Of a stretch of DNA of 64,000 nt, positions 43,186 to 53,771 are shown piece after piece. The position numbers were made by a program, and so were the translations under genes. This stretch comes from Paenibacillaceae bacterium (GTDB lineage: Bacteria > Bacillota > Bacilli > Paenibacillales > CANHGK01). Under the pieces are notes generated by a model. It made no database searches. It was not told where the DNA came from and saw nothing but the letters and a program-made list of their open reading frames with translations. The number at the start of each line of letters is the position of its first letter. The first letter of the stretch is position 1. The stretch is taken from NCBI GenBank assembly GCA_947460235.1, contig CANHGK010000003.1, positions 1 to 64,000 on the forward strand, read 5' to 3'.

Positions 43186-43808
43186 TCCGACGGCACACCA
43201 AGTGCTGCGAAAATTTTGTCAAACGAACCGGGATCCGGAATGAGGAAGAAATGACCTTCCACTTCCTCTTTCGCTTGAACATCGAAAAATTTGGTATCGA
43301 TTAATAAAGCGTGATCGCCAAGTTGACTCATTTCGAACAATCCATAACTCATGATTGCACCAACCATATCAATTGCAAGTGAAGGTACCGTTGGATACAT
43401 AAATAAATGTGTGAAATCAGCAAGTGAAGACAAAAATGAGCCTGCCATAATATTTCCCATTTCTTGCATCGCAGATTGTTCCATTTCGGAAAAACCAGAT
43501 TCCTTTGTCGCTTTAAACTCCATGATGCTAGCCAAAAGCATACGCGCAGAGCGATGAGTCAAGATGAAAAATATATTACCACTGATTGCGCCTTCAATCG
43601 CTAAAAATACCGCAATGACTTCCTGTTCGGAATCACCTGTAATATTGGATATTTGATCAAATGGCATCACCTTTACTTTTGGCACGCCAATATCAATTGG
43701 TTTATCCAACAAAATGGATAAAGCAGTTGCTGCATTCCCTGCTCCAATATTACCGATTTCTTTCAAAATATCCAACTTAAATTCTGGAAAATTGAGTAAT
43801 GGATCCAT
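43182..43808 (-). CDS. cheC: CheY-P phosphatase CheC
   Basis: A 208-residue CheC with both phosphatase motifs: LKEIGNIGAGNAATAL (about residue 15) and MQEMGNIMAGSFLSSL (about 112), each with the Glu-x2-Asn pair. It dephosphorylates CheY-P and partners CheD in adaptation. It is 5 bp after cheW. Confidence 0.95.
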   Translation of the reverse strand: MDPLLNFPEFKLDILKEIGNIGAGNAATALSILLDKPIDIGVPKVKVMPFDQISNITGDSEQEVIAVFLAIEGAISGNIFFILTHRSARMLLASIMEFKATKESGFSEMEQSAMQEMGNIMAGSFLSSLADFTHLFMYPTVPSLAIDMVGAIMSYGLFEMSQLGDHALLIDTKFFDVQAKEEVEGHFFLIPDPGSFDKIFAALGVPSE

Positions 43809-43813
43809 ATCGA

Positions 43814-44272
43814 TTACTCCTCTTCATTTTCAAGTTGGACAATTTCTTGCTTGTTAAGTACTTCTTCAAGATGTAACAAAACTAGTAAACGATTACCCAG
43901 TTTTGCAACCCCGCGTAGATACTTAGCTTTGATGCCACCAACAAGTTCAGGTGGTTTTTCAACAATATCTTCATTTACGTCAACGACGTCATTGGCAGAA
44001 TCAACGATGAATCCAACCTCAATATTCTTCACGTTAACGATAATAATACGTGTATGATCGGTATATTCGGTTTCCGGCAATCCAAATCGACCTCGTAAGT
44101 CAATGATCGGAATGACGACACCACGAAGATTAATTACACCTTTCACAAAGGAAGGGGTTTTCGGCACACGCGTAATATGCTGGTTACGTTCAATCGTACG
44201 TACACGTTCAACTTCTACACCGTATTCCTCTTTTCCAAGGTTGAATACGATGACCTTTACATCTTCTGCCAT
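43814..44272 (-). CDS. cheW: Chemotaxis adaptor CheW
   Basis: A 152-residue SH3-like adaptor (VIVFNLGKEEYGVEVERVRTIE, VKGVINLRGVVIPIIDLRGRF) that joins chemoreceptors to CheA. It is 14 bp after cheA, with GGAGG before the ATG. Confidence 0.95.
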   Translation of the reverse strand: MAEDVKVIVFNLGKEEYGVEVERVRTIERNQHITRVPKTPSFVKGVINLRGVVIPIIDLRGRFGLPETEYTDHTRIIIVNVKNIEVGFIVDSANDVVDVNEDIVEKPPELVGGIKAKYLRGVAKLGNRLLVLLHLEEVLNKQEIVQLENEEE

Positions 44273-44286
44273 GTCTGAAAACCTCC

Positions 44287-46374
44287 TTATTTTATTAAAG
44301 CGTTCGTATCAATAATCAATGCCGTTTGACCATTACCGAGAATGGTTGCTCCCATGATTGCAAATGTATCGCCTTCAAGGTATTCACCAAGTGTTTTAAT
44401 AACGATTTCTTGTTGGGCAATAAAGTCATCGACCGATAACGCAACCAATTTATCACCTTTTCGAATTACTGCCAATTCCGTTTCATCTTCGTCTTCTTCA
44501 TTGAAATCCGGAAGATCAAATAGTTTTGATAAGAAGATAATCGGAATTACAGATTTACGATAGTCAACCATCGGTGTTCCGTGAACGGTACGAATATTTT
44601 TCTTCTCAACAACAAATGTTTCAACAATCGAAGAGAGTGGAATCGCATAAGTTTCACTACCCGCTTTTATTAACATTGCAGGAATAATTGACAACGTAAG
44701 CGGCAATCGAATGATAAATTTCGTTCCTTTGCCCATCACGGAATCAACGATAACGTCTCCGCCAATTCCTGTAATTTTACTTTTTACAACATCTAAACCT
44801 ACGCCTCGACCAGAAACGTCTGTAATTGCTTCGGCAGTACTGAAACCCGATGCGAAAATCAATTGGTGAATTTCGTCTTTCGTCATTTTCTTTGCCTGAT
44901 CTGGCGAAACCAAACCTTTTTGAACTGCTTTACTTAAAACACGCTCTGGATTAATCCCGCGGCCATCTTCCTCAATTTCGATAAAAACATCGTTACCGGC
45001 ATTAAAGGCACGCAAGTGAATAATCCCTGTTTCGGATTTTCCGACTTTTTTACGTTCACTAAGTGTTTCTAACCCGTGGTCAACTGCGTTACGCAACATA
45101 TGAACCAAAGGATCACCTAATTCCTCAACAACCGTTTTATCTACTTCTGTATCTGCACCAGATACAATGAGGTCAACTTTTTTATCCAATGATTTCGCAA
45201 GATCACGAACCATCCGCGGGAACCGCTGGAATACAGTGTCAACAGGTACCATCCGAAGTTTCATAACAACGTTTTGTAGGTCGGATGTAATCCGAGTCAT
45301 ATGTTCGACAGTTTCGTTCAAATCATTGTTGCCAATTTTTTGTGCCAACTGTTCTAACCGAACACGGTCAATCAGTAACTCTGAAAATAAGTTCATCAGT
45401 GCATCCAAACGTTCAACATCGACACGAATCGTCCGCGATTGAACCGCTTGTCCACCGCCACCTGCAGCTGCTTTAGGTGTTACAACTTCAGCAATTTTTG
45501 GTGATTCTGAGTTTGTTGCAGTCTGTAATGCAACTTCTTCAGCTTTCTTACCTCCACCGCGAACAATGGCACTATAATCTCCCGTTTCGAGTGTGCCTAA
45601 TCCATTCGTATCGAGTGTTACAACACGAGCAGCATCAATTTCTGAAATGCTCATAATCATTTTCTCGACGCCTGCAGCATCTGATTTTGTTAAGTAATAC
45701 ACTGAGAAATATTTCTCGAATTTCTCTGCTTCAATATCTTGAACGGTCGGATGGGAATGAATAATTTCACCATTGCGCTCCAACTCATTAAAGACCATAT
45801 AGGCACGTGCAGCTTTAAGCATACAATTGTCACGGACTGCAACTTCAGCAAAAAATACAGCATAGCCTGCTTCAATCGAGTTTTTCATGACGCCAATTTC
45901 GAACTCATTGACTTTCACTTCATCCAACGATTGATCAGCCGCTGCAGCTTTTACCGGTTCTGCCGATGCGGCAGAAGCACCTGGACCGTTAATATTTCCT
46001 GCCAATATCCCCTTCAAGCTTTTCAAAACTTCGCGAACGTCTGCTTTACCTGTACCACCGCCGACGATATCTTGAACCATCTTTTCCAAGGAGTCTACAC
46101 CTTTGAACATAACATCAAAAATATAGTTATTCATGGATAATTTTCGGTCACGAACGAGGTACAACACGTTCTCCATTTCATGGGTCAACGAAGCAAGATC
46201 CTCGAACCCCATCGTCGCAGACATCCCTTTGAGGGTGTGCGCCGATCGGAAAATGTCATTAACAATGTTAATGTTACTCGGGTCCTGCTCGAGTTTCATG
46301 AAGTTATCATTGATGGCTTGCAGATGCTCTTGCGATTCATCGATAAACATACTTAGATACTGATTGTTTTCCAT
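44287..46374 (-). CDS. cheA: Chemotaxis histidine kinase CheA
   Basis: A 695-residue kinase: P1 with phospho-His46 in FRSAHTLKGM, a CheY-binding P2 (about 155-270), dimerisation P3 (about 315-380, DALMNLFSELLIDRVRLEQL), ATPase P4 with N-box HMLRNAVDHGLE and G-box EEDGRGINPE, and a CheW-like P5. An Ala-rich linker separates P1 and P2. It phosphorylates CheY and CheB encoded in the same operon. Confidence 0.96.
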   Translation of the reverse strand: MENNQYLSMFIDESQEHLQAINDNFMKLEQDPSNINIVNDIFRSAHTLKGMSATMGFEDLASLTHEMENVLYLVRDRKLSMNNYIFDVMFKGVDSLEKMVQDIVGGGTGKADVREVLKSLKGILAGNINGPGASAASAEPVKAAAADQSLDEVKVNEFEIGVMKNSIEAGYAVFFAEVAVRDNCMLKAARAYMVFNELERNGEIIHSHPTVQDIEAEKFEKYFSVYYLTKSDAAGVEKMIMSISEIDAARVVTLDTNGLGTLETGDYSAIVRGGGKKAEEVALQTATNSESPKIAEVVTPKAAAGGGGQAVQSRTIRVDVERLDALMNLFSELLIDRVRLEQLAQKIGNNDLNETVEHMTRITSDLQNVVMKLRMVPVDTVFQRFPRMVRDLAKSLDKKVDLIVSGADTEVDKTVVEELGDPLVHMLRNAVDHGLETLSERKKVGKSETGIIHLRAFNAGNDVFIEIEEDGRGINPERVLSKAVQKGLVSPDQAKKMTKDEIHQLIFASGFSTAEAITDVSGRGVGLDVVKSKITGIGGDVIVDSVMGKGTKFIIRLPLTLSIIPAMLIKAGSETYAIPLSSIVETFVVEKKNIRTVHGTPMVDYRKSVIPIIFLSKLFDLPDFNEEDEDETELAVIRKGDKLVALSVDDFIAQQEIVIKTLGEYLEGDTFAIMGATILGNGQTALIIDTNALIK

Positions 46375-46391
46375 TCTGAATCGGCACCTCC

Positions 46392-47492
46392 TCAGTTATC
46401 AACTTTCTCGATCAGTTTCTTAGCGATATCATATAGTGGTAACACATAGTCCGCACATTTCAATTCAACAGCTGCACGCGGCATACCATATACGATACAC
46501 GTTTCTTGCGATTCGGCAATGGTCGTTATCGCTCCAGATGATTTCAGCATTTGCATACCTTTTGCTCCGTCGCTTCCCATGCCAGTCATAATAACAACAT
46601 GTTGTTTTAATTCAGTAGCATTTATTAACGATTCGAACATGACATCAACGGACGGGCGGTGACCGTTGCGTGGTTCTTCTTCCGTCAACTTAATTCTGTA
46701 TTGTCCACCTTCACGGCGGATTTTCATTTGATATCCCCCAGGAGCCAAGTAGGCCATTCCTGTCTGTAAAATCATTCCTTCTTCCGCTTCAACCACACCG
46801 ATTTGGCAAGCACCGTCTAGGCGAAGTGCCAATGATTTTGTGAATTTAGGCGGCATATGTTGGACGATGACAATGGGTGCATTAAAGTCACCGGGGATAT
46901 CTTTAAGTACTTCGAGTAGCGCTTTCGGACCACCAGTCGATGTTCCAATGGCTACAATCTGTTTTAATACAGATGATCCACCTTTGGACTGTTCAGCTAG
47001 TTTAGATGGTATTCTCGATTGAACAATGGTGTTTGTTTGTTTTTTTGAATCATTCGACAACCCTGAACTTGGAGATGCCGGTTTTTGCATTTTCATGTTT
47101 ACACGAACTGCTACATGTAACTTCTCCAAAAGTTCCTCTTTTACCTTGCTAATCTCAAATGCGAATTGACCTGTCGGTTTACCAATAAAATCAATCGCAC
47201 CAAGCGCGAGTGCTCTCATCGTCTCTTTCGAACCTTCATGGGTCAAACTACTCAACATTAGTACTGGAGTTGGTTGCATTTCCATGATTAAACGCAATGC
47301 TTCGACACCGTCCATGATCGGCATTGTCACATCCATGGTAATTGCATCCGGATTTAACAACTTCGTTTTTTCAATCGCCTCTTGACCATTTTTTGCGGTG
47401 TCAACAACCTTAAAGGATGGATCACTATTAATAAAATCGCTAATCATCCTGCGCATTAACGCGGAATCGTCTACTACTAATATTTTGTACAT
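46392..47492 (-). CDS. cheB: Protein-glutamate methylesterase CheB
   Basis: A 366-residue receiver plus methylesterase. The receiver has phospho-acceptor Asp54 in ITMDVTMPIMDG. The catalytic domain has Ser in GTSTGGPKALLE, His in IVQHMPPKFT and Asp in GMGSDGAKGM. It demethylates or deamidates receptors. No cheR is in the window. Confidence 0.96.
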   Translation of the reverse strand: MYKILVVDDSALMRRMISDFINSDPSFKVVDTAKNGQEAIEKTKLLNPDAITMDVTMPIMDGVEALRLIMEMQPTPVLMLSSLTHEGSKETMRALALGAIDFIGKPTGQFAFEISKVKEELLEKLHVAVRVNMKMQKPASPSSGLSNDSKKQTNTIVQSRIPSKLAEQSKGGSSVLKQIVAIGTSTGGPKALLEVLKDIPGDFNAPIVIVQHMPPKFTKSLALRLDGACQIGVVEAEEGMILQTGMAYLAPGGYQMKIRREGGQYRIKLTEEEPRNGHRPSVDVMFESLINATELKQHVVIMTGMGSDGAKGMQMLKSSGAITTIAESQETCIVYGMPRAAVELKCADYVLPLYDIAKKLIEKVDN

Positions 47493-47525
47493 TTCCCACC
47501 ATCCTCCGTACCGCGAATTTTTAGA

Positions 47526-48413
47526 TCAAGAAGGATTTTGAATTAATCTTATCATCCGGTTCAAAAAGCCTTTCATCCCCGAATTCATATGTTCTTTTTC
47601 AGGAACTGAAACAACCGTGCGAATATATTGGTCTGCAATGCGCCCCATTTGTTTTGCTGCTGCGGTATTAGGAAAAGCAACCGCAAAAGGCACTTGTTTT
47701 TTCACAGCTTTTTGTACATTTGGATCTTCTGGCAAATAACCGAGAATCGGAATTTCCATTTTCAAAAACTGTTTCGCAACCAACGTAATTTTGTCAGCTG
47801 TATACTTCCCTTCAAAATCATCACCCGAACGGTTTACAACAAGATGGAACTCTACATCATGTTTCATCGATTGAACCATTTTGATTATTGCATAAGCATC
47901 TGTAATCGATGTTGGTTCAGGAGTCGTAACAAGCACCGTTTCATGTGCTGATATAATAAATTTCAACGACTCTTTCGATAAACCTGCACCCAAATCAAAA
48001 AGGACGAAATGATATTTTCCGTTCAGTTGCATAACTTGATCCGAAAAGTACTGTGCATCCGCTTCTGTCCAAAATGCAAGTTCACGAAATCCCGAACCAC
48101 CGGCGATAAAATCAAGTTCTTGGTATCCGGTATGTATAATTTCATGAATTGTTTTTTGCCGTTTCAACAAGTGATATAAATTAAACTTTGGCGTTAGACC
48201 CATCAATACATCAATATTTGCGAAGCCGTTATCTGCGTCGAACACAAGCACCTTAAATCCTCTTGTCCGAAGTTGTAGTGCAAAATTAAGCGTAAAATTT
48301 GATTTCCCTACGCCGCCTTTTCCACTTGTAACCGCAATTACGCGAGTTTGAATCGCTGCGGGATCTGCCTGATTCGATATCAACTGTCTTAATTGTTGGG
48401 CTTGGTCACTCAT
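47526..48413 (-). CDS. flhG: FlhG/YlxH, MinD-like ATPase for flagellar placement
   Basis: A 295-residue ATPase with deviant Walker A TSGKGGVGKS near residue 30 and MinD-type switches (DADNGFANIDVL, DLGAGLS). The C-terminal amphipathic end (GFLNRMIRLIQNP) suits membrane attachment. It stimulates FlhF GTPase and sets flagellar number and position. It overlaps flhF by 4 bp. Confidence 0.94.
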   Translation of the reverse strand: MSDQAQQLRQLISNQADPAAIQTRVIAVTSGKGGVGKSNFTLNFALQLRTRGFKVLVFDADNGFANIDVLMGLTPKFNLYHLLKRQKTIHEIIHTGYQELDFIAGGSGFRELAFWTEADAQYFSDQVMQLNGKYHFVLFDLGAGLSKESLKFIISAHETVLVTTPEPTSITDAYAIIKMVQSMKHDVEFHLVVNRSGDDFEGKYTADKITLVAKQFLKMEIPILGYLPEDPNVQKAVKKQVPFAVAFPNTAAAKQMGRIADQYIRTVVSVPEKEHMNSGMKGFLNRMIRLIQNPS

Positions 48414-49828
48414 TCGGATCTCTCTCCTAAAATCAATTCCACGATTTTGTGTTTATCAAACGGATAAATATCATTTGGTACATTTTGTCCGTTTGCAATG
48501 TACGACGGCGGCAGGTCGAATTCGCGGATGATGTTTACAATTGAACCGTATGATTCGGTTTCGTCAATTTTTGTAAAAAGAACTCGATCGATTTTGAAGG
48601 CCGAAAAATTAGAAGCAATTGCTTTCATGTCCTTGTACTTTGTCGTAAGGCTGAGCACAAGAAACGTCAAACTGTTTTGCGATTGCTTTAATAAATTATT
48701 CAATTCAGAAACATATAATGAATTCCTAAAATTCCGACCTGCAGTATCCATAAAAACTAGGTCACAATCTTCAAGATTTTTCATTGCTTTTGGTAAATCT
48801 GTCGGTGAATTCACGACCTCTATTGGTACATTCAAAATTGAAGCGTATGTTTTTAGTTGATCAACTGCAGAAATTCGGTACGTATCTGATGTGATAAAAC
48901 CGACTTTTTTCTTATTTTTCAATACTTGTTCAGCAGCGAGCTTAGCAAGTGTTGTTGTTTTACCAACACCCGTCGGACCAACAAAGTGAATCACTCGATA
49001 ATCCGTCAACGTTACCGCAGGTTCTACACTTGTTTGCAAAAGTGCTGTAAGTCTTTGTTTCATAGACTTCAAGATCGATACAGCAGAAGATTCGTCTTTC
49101 AAATTGATTGATGCATCTTCCATCATTGCACGTGTCAATTCATTAACGATCTGTTCATCAATTTCTTGATCAACGAGTCTGTCACGAATACTCATAAGTG
49201 CAGGAGGCAACTCTTCTAATTGACGTTCTTGCTTCATTGTTTTCAACATTTCGCGCATTTGACGAATTTCCTGAAGCAAATTCGGATCTGTTACATTATC
49301 CGGCTTCTTAGATTGGTCCGTCGATTCTACAACCTTCTCTACTGCCACATTTGAAGTTTGTTTCATCGGTTGTTGAGACATAACAGCTTGTGCTGACATC
49401 TGCCCACTCTTGGATTGATTATAAAATTGTGCAGCAACATTAACAGGTGCTGTTGGAATTTGTGAAATTATTGGCGATGCACTACCACCGACTGCCATTT
49501 GATTATATGGATCAACTGCAGCAGGTTGTGGCATCGAAGAACCCAAAATACGAGCTGCATCAAACGCTGCAATACTGCCATTGTTTGCCGCTTGTTGTAG
49601 CACGCTAGAAAGCATGTCGCGCGCTGCATTTTGAGCAGATTGCGCATTTTGCGCTGGTTGTGGATCACGCGCTGCAATGACTTCAAATTTCCTCTTGCGG
49701 AACATCCCTAAAAATCCACCAACAAATATTTCTTTTTGATTTAAAATGACTGCATCTTTGCCAAGTTCACGCGTAATTTGTTTCATTGCGTCAGGCATTG
49801 AATCCGCAAGAAATTTTTTAATCTTCAT
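48410..49828 (-). CDS. flhF: SRP-type GTPase FlhF
   Basis: A 472-residue protein with an N-terminal basic domain, a Gln/Pro-rich variable linker of about 130 residues, then NG GTPase domains: P-loop VGPTGVGKTTTLAKL (about 285), DTYRISAVDQL, DTAGR and TKIDET. It selects the site of flagellar assembly with FlhG. ATGA overlaps link it to both flhA and flhG. Confidence 0.95.
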   Translation of the reverse strand: MKIKKFLADSMPDAMKQITRELGKDAVILNQKEIFVGGFLGMFRKRKFEVIAARDPQPAQNAQSAQNAARDMLSSVLQQAANNGSIAAFDAARILGSSMPQPAAVDPYNQMAVGGSASPIISQIPTAPVNVAAQFYNQSKSGQMSAQAVMSQQPMKQTSNVAVEKVVESTDQSKKPDNVTDPNLLQEIRQMREMLKTMKQERQLEELPPALMSIRDRLVDQEIDEQIVNELTRAMMEDASINLKDESSAVSILKSMKQRLTALLQTSVEPAVTLTDYRVIHFVGPTGVGKTTTLAKLAAEQVLKNKKKVGFITSDTYRISAVDQLKTYASILNVPIEVVNSPTDLPKAMKNLEDCDLVFMDTAGRNFRNSLYVSELNNLLKQSQNSLTFLVLSLTTKYKDMKAIASNFSAFKIDRVLFTKIDETESYGSIVNIIREFDLPPSYIANGQNVPNDIYPFDKHKIVELILGERSE

Positions 49829-51858
49829 AAATTAACCACTCCAACACTCTGAATTTCCACCGTCGGTTCAAGCTCGCTATATGAAAGAATGGGGAGGTCC
49901 GGAATGGTGCGTTCCAACAATTGACGTATATACATACGAATTGTCGGTGAGGCTAACAAGATCGGTTGTTGACCTTCTTGTATCATACGACTCATCTGCT
50001 CGTTAATTTTCTGGAAAAATTGCTGCGATGTTACTGGATCTAATGCGACGTAACTTCCTTGCTCTGTTTGTTGAACACTTTCAGCGACTTTCTTTTCTAA
50101 CTTTGGTCCAATAGTCATCACTTGCAAGAAGTTTGAACCATTCGTATATTGTTGCGTCAATTGTCTCGAAAGCGACTGACGAACATATTCTGTTAAAATT
50201 TCTGGATCTTTCGTGTAATTCCCGTAATCGGCAAGCGACTCCATAATCATCGAAAGATTTCTGATCGATACTTTTTCACGCAACAACTTCGCCAAAATCT
50301 TCTGAATATCACCAACAGTCAAAATACTTGGGACAACTTCTTCAACAACAGCAGGTACTTGTTCTTTCAAGTTATCTACTAATTGTTTTGTTTCTTGTCT
50401 ACCAAGAAGCTCATGAGCGTGTTTTTTTATGATTTCAGTCAAATGTGTTGCGACGACTGAAGGTGGATCAACGACCGTATATCCAGATAATTCTGCACGT
50501 TCTTTCATATCCTCGTCAACCCATAAAGCTGGCAAACCAAATGCAGGTTCTGTCGTTGGAATTCCATGGATTGAATCATCATCATAACCAGGACTCATTG
50601 CCAAGTAATGATTAAGTAGTAATTCTCCGCGCGTAACGATATTTCCTTTTATTTTGATGATATATTCGTTTGGCCGCAACTGGATATTGTCTCGAATTCG
50701 TATAACTGGAACAATTAAACCCATCTCTAGTGCGCATTGCCTTCGAATCATAATGACCCGATCTAGCAAATCTCCACCTTGATTTGTATCTGCTAATGGA
50801 ATTAACCCATAACCAAATTCAAACTCAATCGGATCAACCTGTAGTAAGTTTACTACACTTTCTGGATTTCGTACCTCTTCAATTTCTTTTTCTTCTTGAA
50901 TTTGATTAACATCTACTTGTTGTCGATCCAAGTTTTGTTGCAAACGGTATCCTGCATATGCCAAAAGTCCTGCCATCGGCATGGTTGCATATATTTGAAT
51001 CGGAGTGAAAATTCCAAGCGCTAAAATTGTTCCAGCTACGATATAAAGCATTTGGGGGTACTTCAAAATCTGTTCTGTCAAATCGCTCGCCAGATTACCC
51101 TCAGTGGATGACCTTGTCACGATTAAACCAGAAGCCACTGAAATGAGCAATGCTGGAACTTGGCTAACCAATCCATCGCCGATCGTTAAAATCGAAAATG
51201 TTTTGGCTGCTTCTGCAAAAGCCATATCATGCATCACAATGCCAACGATAAATCCGCCAACAAGGTTGATGATCAAAATGATGATACTGGCAATTGCATC
51301 ACCTTTTACGAACTTCGTTGCTCCGTCCATTGCCCCGTAAAAATCTGCTTCACGCGTAATTTTTGAGCGTCGTTCCTTTGCTTGTTGTTCATTGATTAAG
51401 CCTGCGTTCATATCCGCATCAATTGCCATTTGTTTTCCTGGCATCGCATCAAGTGTGAACCGTGCTGCAACTTCAGCCACGCGTTCCGAACCTTTCGTAA
51501 TAACGATGAATTGCACGACAACAAGAATCAAGAACACGATAAATCCAACTACAATATTACCTCCTGCCACGAACTCACCGAAGGTTTGCACAACACTTCC
51601 CGCTTCCGCTTTCAACAAAATATTTTTAGTTGTCGAAATATTTAAAGCTAACCTAAACAATGTCGTAATAAGAAGCAAAGATGGAAAAATTGAGAATTCT
51701 AACGCTTCACTCGTATTCATGGAAATCAAGATAATCATCAAAGACAAAGAGATATTAATGATCAATAAAAAGTCAATTAAAATGATGGGCATTGGCAACA
51801 CGAGCATCAACACGATTCCGATTACACCTATTAAAACGACAAAATCGCGTATTTTCAT
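49825..51858 (-). CDS. flhA: Flagellar export gate protein FlhA
   Basis: A 677-residue FlhA: about eight N-terminal membrane helices (residues 1-310) with the FHIPEP-like loop (FTLDAMPGKQMAIDADMNAGLI), then a large cytosolic domain that docks export substrates and chaperones. It uses the proton-motive force to drive export. It begins 23 bp after flhB. Confidence 0.96.
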   Translation of the reverse strand: MKIRDFVVLIGVIGIVLMLVLPMPIILIDFLLIINISLSLMIILISMNTSEALEFSIFPSLLLITTLFRLALNISTTKNILLKAEAGSVVQTFGEFVAGGNIVVGFIVFLILVVVQFIVITKGSERVAEVAARFTLDAMPGKQMAIDADMNAGLINEQQAKERRSKITREADFYGAMDGATKFVKGDAIASIIILIINLVGGFIVGIVMHDMAFAEAAKTFSILTIGDGLVSQVPALLISVASGLIVTRSSTEGNLASDLTEQILKYPQMLYIVAGTILALGIFTPIQIYATMPMAGLLAYAGYRLQQNLDRQQVDVNQIQEEKEIEEVRNPESVVNLLQVDPIEFEFGYGLIPLADTNQGGDLLDRVIMIRRQCALEMGLIVPVIRIRDNIQLRPNEYIIKIKGNIVTRGELLLNHYLAMSPGYDDDSIHGIPTTEPAFGLPALWVDEDMKERAELSGYTVVDPPSVVATHLTEIIKKHAHELLGRQETKQLVDNLKEQVPAVVEEVVPSILTVGDIQKILAKLLREKVSIRNLSMIMESLADYGNYTKDPEILTEYVRQSLSRQLTQQYTNGSNFLQVMTIGPKLEKKVAESVQQTEQGSYVALDPVTSQQFFQKINEQMSRMIQEGQQPILLASPTIRMYIRQLLERTIPDLPILSYSELEPTVEIQSVGVVNL

Positions 51859-51881
51859 GACCTCAACCCCTTTTTAACCTT

Positions 51882-52982
51882 TTAGATGATATTGCGTTTT
51901 AACTTAATGACATAAGCTAACACTTCCGCTACCGCTTGGAACAATTCAGGAGGGATGCTGTCTCCAATTTCAACTTGATTATATATAGCTCTAGCAAGTG
52001 GTTTATTCTCCATCAGCATAATTCCGTGTTGCGCAGCAACCTCGCGAATTTTGAGTGCAACAAAATCAACACCTTTAGCTAAAACTATCGGAGCACTCAT
52101 TCCAGCGTCATATTTTAACGCTACAGCATAATGCGTTGGATTCGTTATAATTACGTCTGCTTTCGGCACCTCTTGCATCATTCGGCGCATTGCAATTCGA
52201 CGTTGAATTTCACGGATTTTCGCCTTAACCTGAGGGTCCCCTTCAGCGTTTTTATACTCTTGCTTAATGTCATCTTTAGACATCTTTAATTCTTTGTTCA
52301 GTTCATACCGCTGATAAATGAAATCAAAAAACGCAAGAATCAACAGCAACGCAGCGATCTTAAATACGATCCAAAACGTAAGGTTAGCGACATATCCTAA
52401 CATTCCCGCAACGGGCAATTGTGCAAGTTGCAGTAAATTAAGTTTTTCATTCCAAACAGATGAAAACGCAACATATCCAACAACGATCAGTTTTATGAGT
52501 GATTTCATCAATTCAACCAATGAACGTAATGAAAACATTTTTTTAAGCCCATTTAATGGATTTAATTTTCCGAAACTCGGAATTAGCGGTTCACCCGTAA
52601 ATAAAAATCCAATCTGCATATAATTCGCTAAAATGCCGATAACAAATGTAGTTCCGAGAATCGGGGCGATCAAAATAGCCGAGTGATACAACACTTGCAT
52701 AAAAATCGTATTTAAATTACTCATTGTTGCATCCATTAAGAAAAATTCTTGAAAACAACCTACGAATAATTGTTTGATATGTCCATAAAAATAATCCGAA
52801 AACCAATAAAAAACAAGAAAAGATGACATTAAGATCAACGCTGCTGGCAATTCCTGACTTTTGGCAACTTGACCTTTCTTACGGGCGTCCTGTCTTCGCT
52901 TCGGTGTTGCTTCTTCCGTCTTTTCACCTGCGAATTGTTGCAAATTCAGTTGATAACGAAGCGGTAACGATGCGTAATTCAA
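51882..52982 (-). CDS. flhB: Flagellar export switch protein FlhB
   Basis: A 366-residue FlhB with four membrane helices and a cytosolic domain containing the self-cleavage motif NPTH (ITNPTHYAVALKYD). Cleavage there switches export from hook to filament substrates. The start is TTG 52982, preceded by GGGGGTG that overlaps the end of fliR. The N terminus NLQQFAGEKTEEATPKRRQDARKKGQ is typical. Confidence 0.95.
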   Translation of the reverse strand: MNYASLPLRYQLNLQQFAGEKTEEATPKRRQDARKKGQVAKSQELPAALILMSSFLVFYWFSDYFYGHIKQLFVGCFQEFFLMDATMSNLNTIFMQVLYHSAILIAPILGTTFVIGILANYMQIGFLFTGEPLIPSFGKLNPLNGLKKMFSLRSLVELMKSLIKLIVVGYVAFSSVWNEKLNLLQLAQLPVAGMLGYVANLTFWIVFKIAALLLILAFFDFIYQRYELNKELKMSKDDIKQEYKNAEGDPQVKAKIREIQRRIAMRRMMQEVPKADVIITNPTHYAVALKYDAGMSAPIVLAKGVDFVALKIREVAAQHGIMLMENKPLARAIYNQVEIGDSIPPELFQAVAEVLAYVIKLKRNII

Positions 52983-52984
52983 TG

Positions 52985-53758
52985 TTACACCCCCACGATT
53001 CGCATTAAATCATCCAATGAACCAAGCATTCGCTGAAAAAGCATCTCGAACAAATATAGAAATCCAGGAATTAATACAATAAACATCATAAATCCAACTA
53101 AAATTTTAATCGGTACGCCGATCACAAAAATATTCATCTGCGGCGCTGTTTTGGTAAGAATCCCTAACGATAAATCAATCAGAAACATTACAGCGACAAA
53201 TGGTGACGCCAATTGAAATGATAACATGAATACAATCCCAAGTGACTGCAATAAAAAATTAGATACTTGTCCATCCACCATATGTATTAATCCTTGGCCT
53301 GAAAGCGGTATCCATTTATAACTTAAAATCAATCCGCGCATGAGCAAATGATGACCATTAATACTAAAGAACACCATGAGTGCCATCAAATATTTGAAAT
53401 TACCCATTAACGGCGCTTGAATTCCACTTACTGGGTCAAGCACACTTGCGATCCCGAGTCCCATCTGCATATCTATAAATGATCCTGAAATTTGAAATAC
53501 TGCAAAAAACAACGATGTTATGTATCCGAGCACAAGCCCAACAATAATTTCGCGAATAATCATCGCAATATATATCGTATCAAAATGTACAGAACTTGTA
53601 TCCGGTAAAGTCATCCATGTCACAATGCTCAAAAATGCAGAAAAACCTATTTTCACTTGCGATGGTACATTCCGACCAAATATCGGTGTTGAAATAAAAA
53701 AAGCAGTGATCCGGCAAAACAACAACAACAATGCTGGTAACCAATCCATTATCTCCAT
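52985..53758 (-). CDS. fliR: Flagellar export gate protein FliR
   Basis: A 257-residue hydrophobic protein with about six to seven membrane segments, opening DWLPALLLLFCRITAFFISTPIFG as is usual for FliR. It forms the core export channel with FliP and FliQ, whose genes precede it. Confidence 0.94.
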   Translation of the reverse strand: MEIMDWLPALLLLFCRITAFFISTPIFGRNVPSQVKIGFSAFLSIVTWMTLPDTSSVHFDTIYIAMIIREIIVGLVLGYITSLFFAVFQISGSFIDMQMGLGIASVLDPVSGIQAPLMGNFKYLMALMVFFSINGHHLLMRGLILSYKWIPLSGQGLIHMVDGQVSNFLLQSLGIVFMLSFQLASPFVAVMFLIDLSLGILTKTAPQMNIFVIGVPIKILVGFMMFIVLIPGFLYLFEMLFQRMLGSLDDLMRIVGV

Positions 53759-53771
53759 CTGCTACACACCT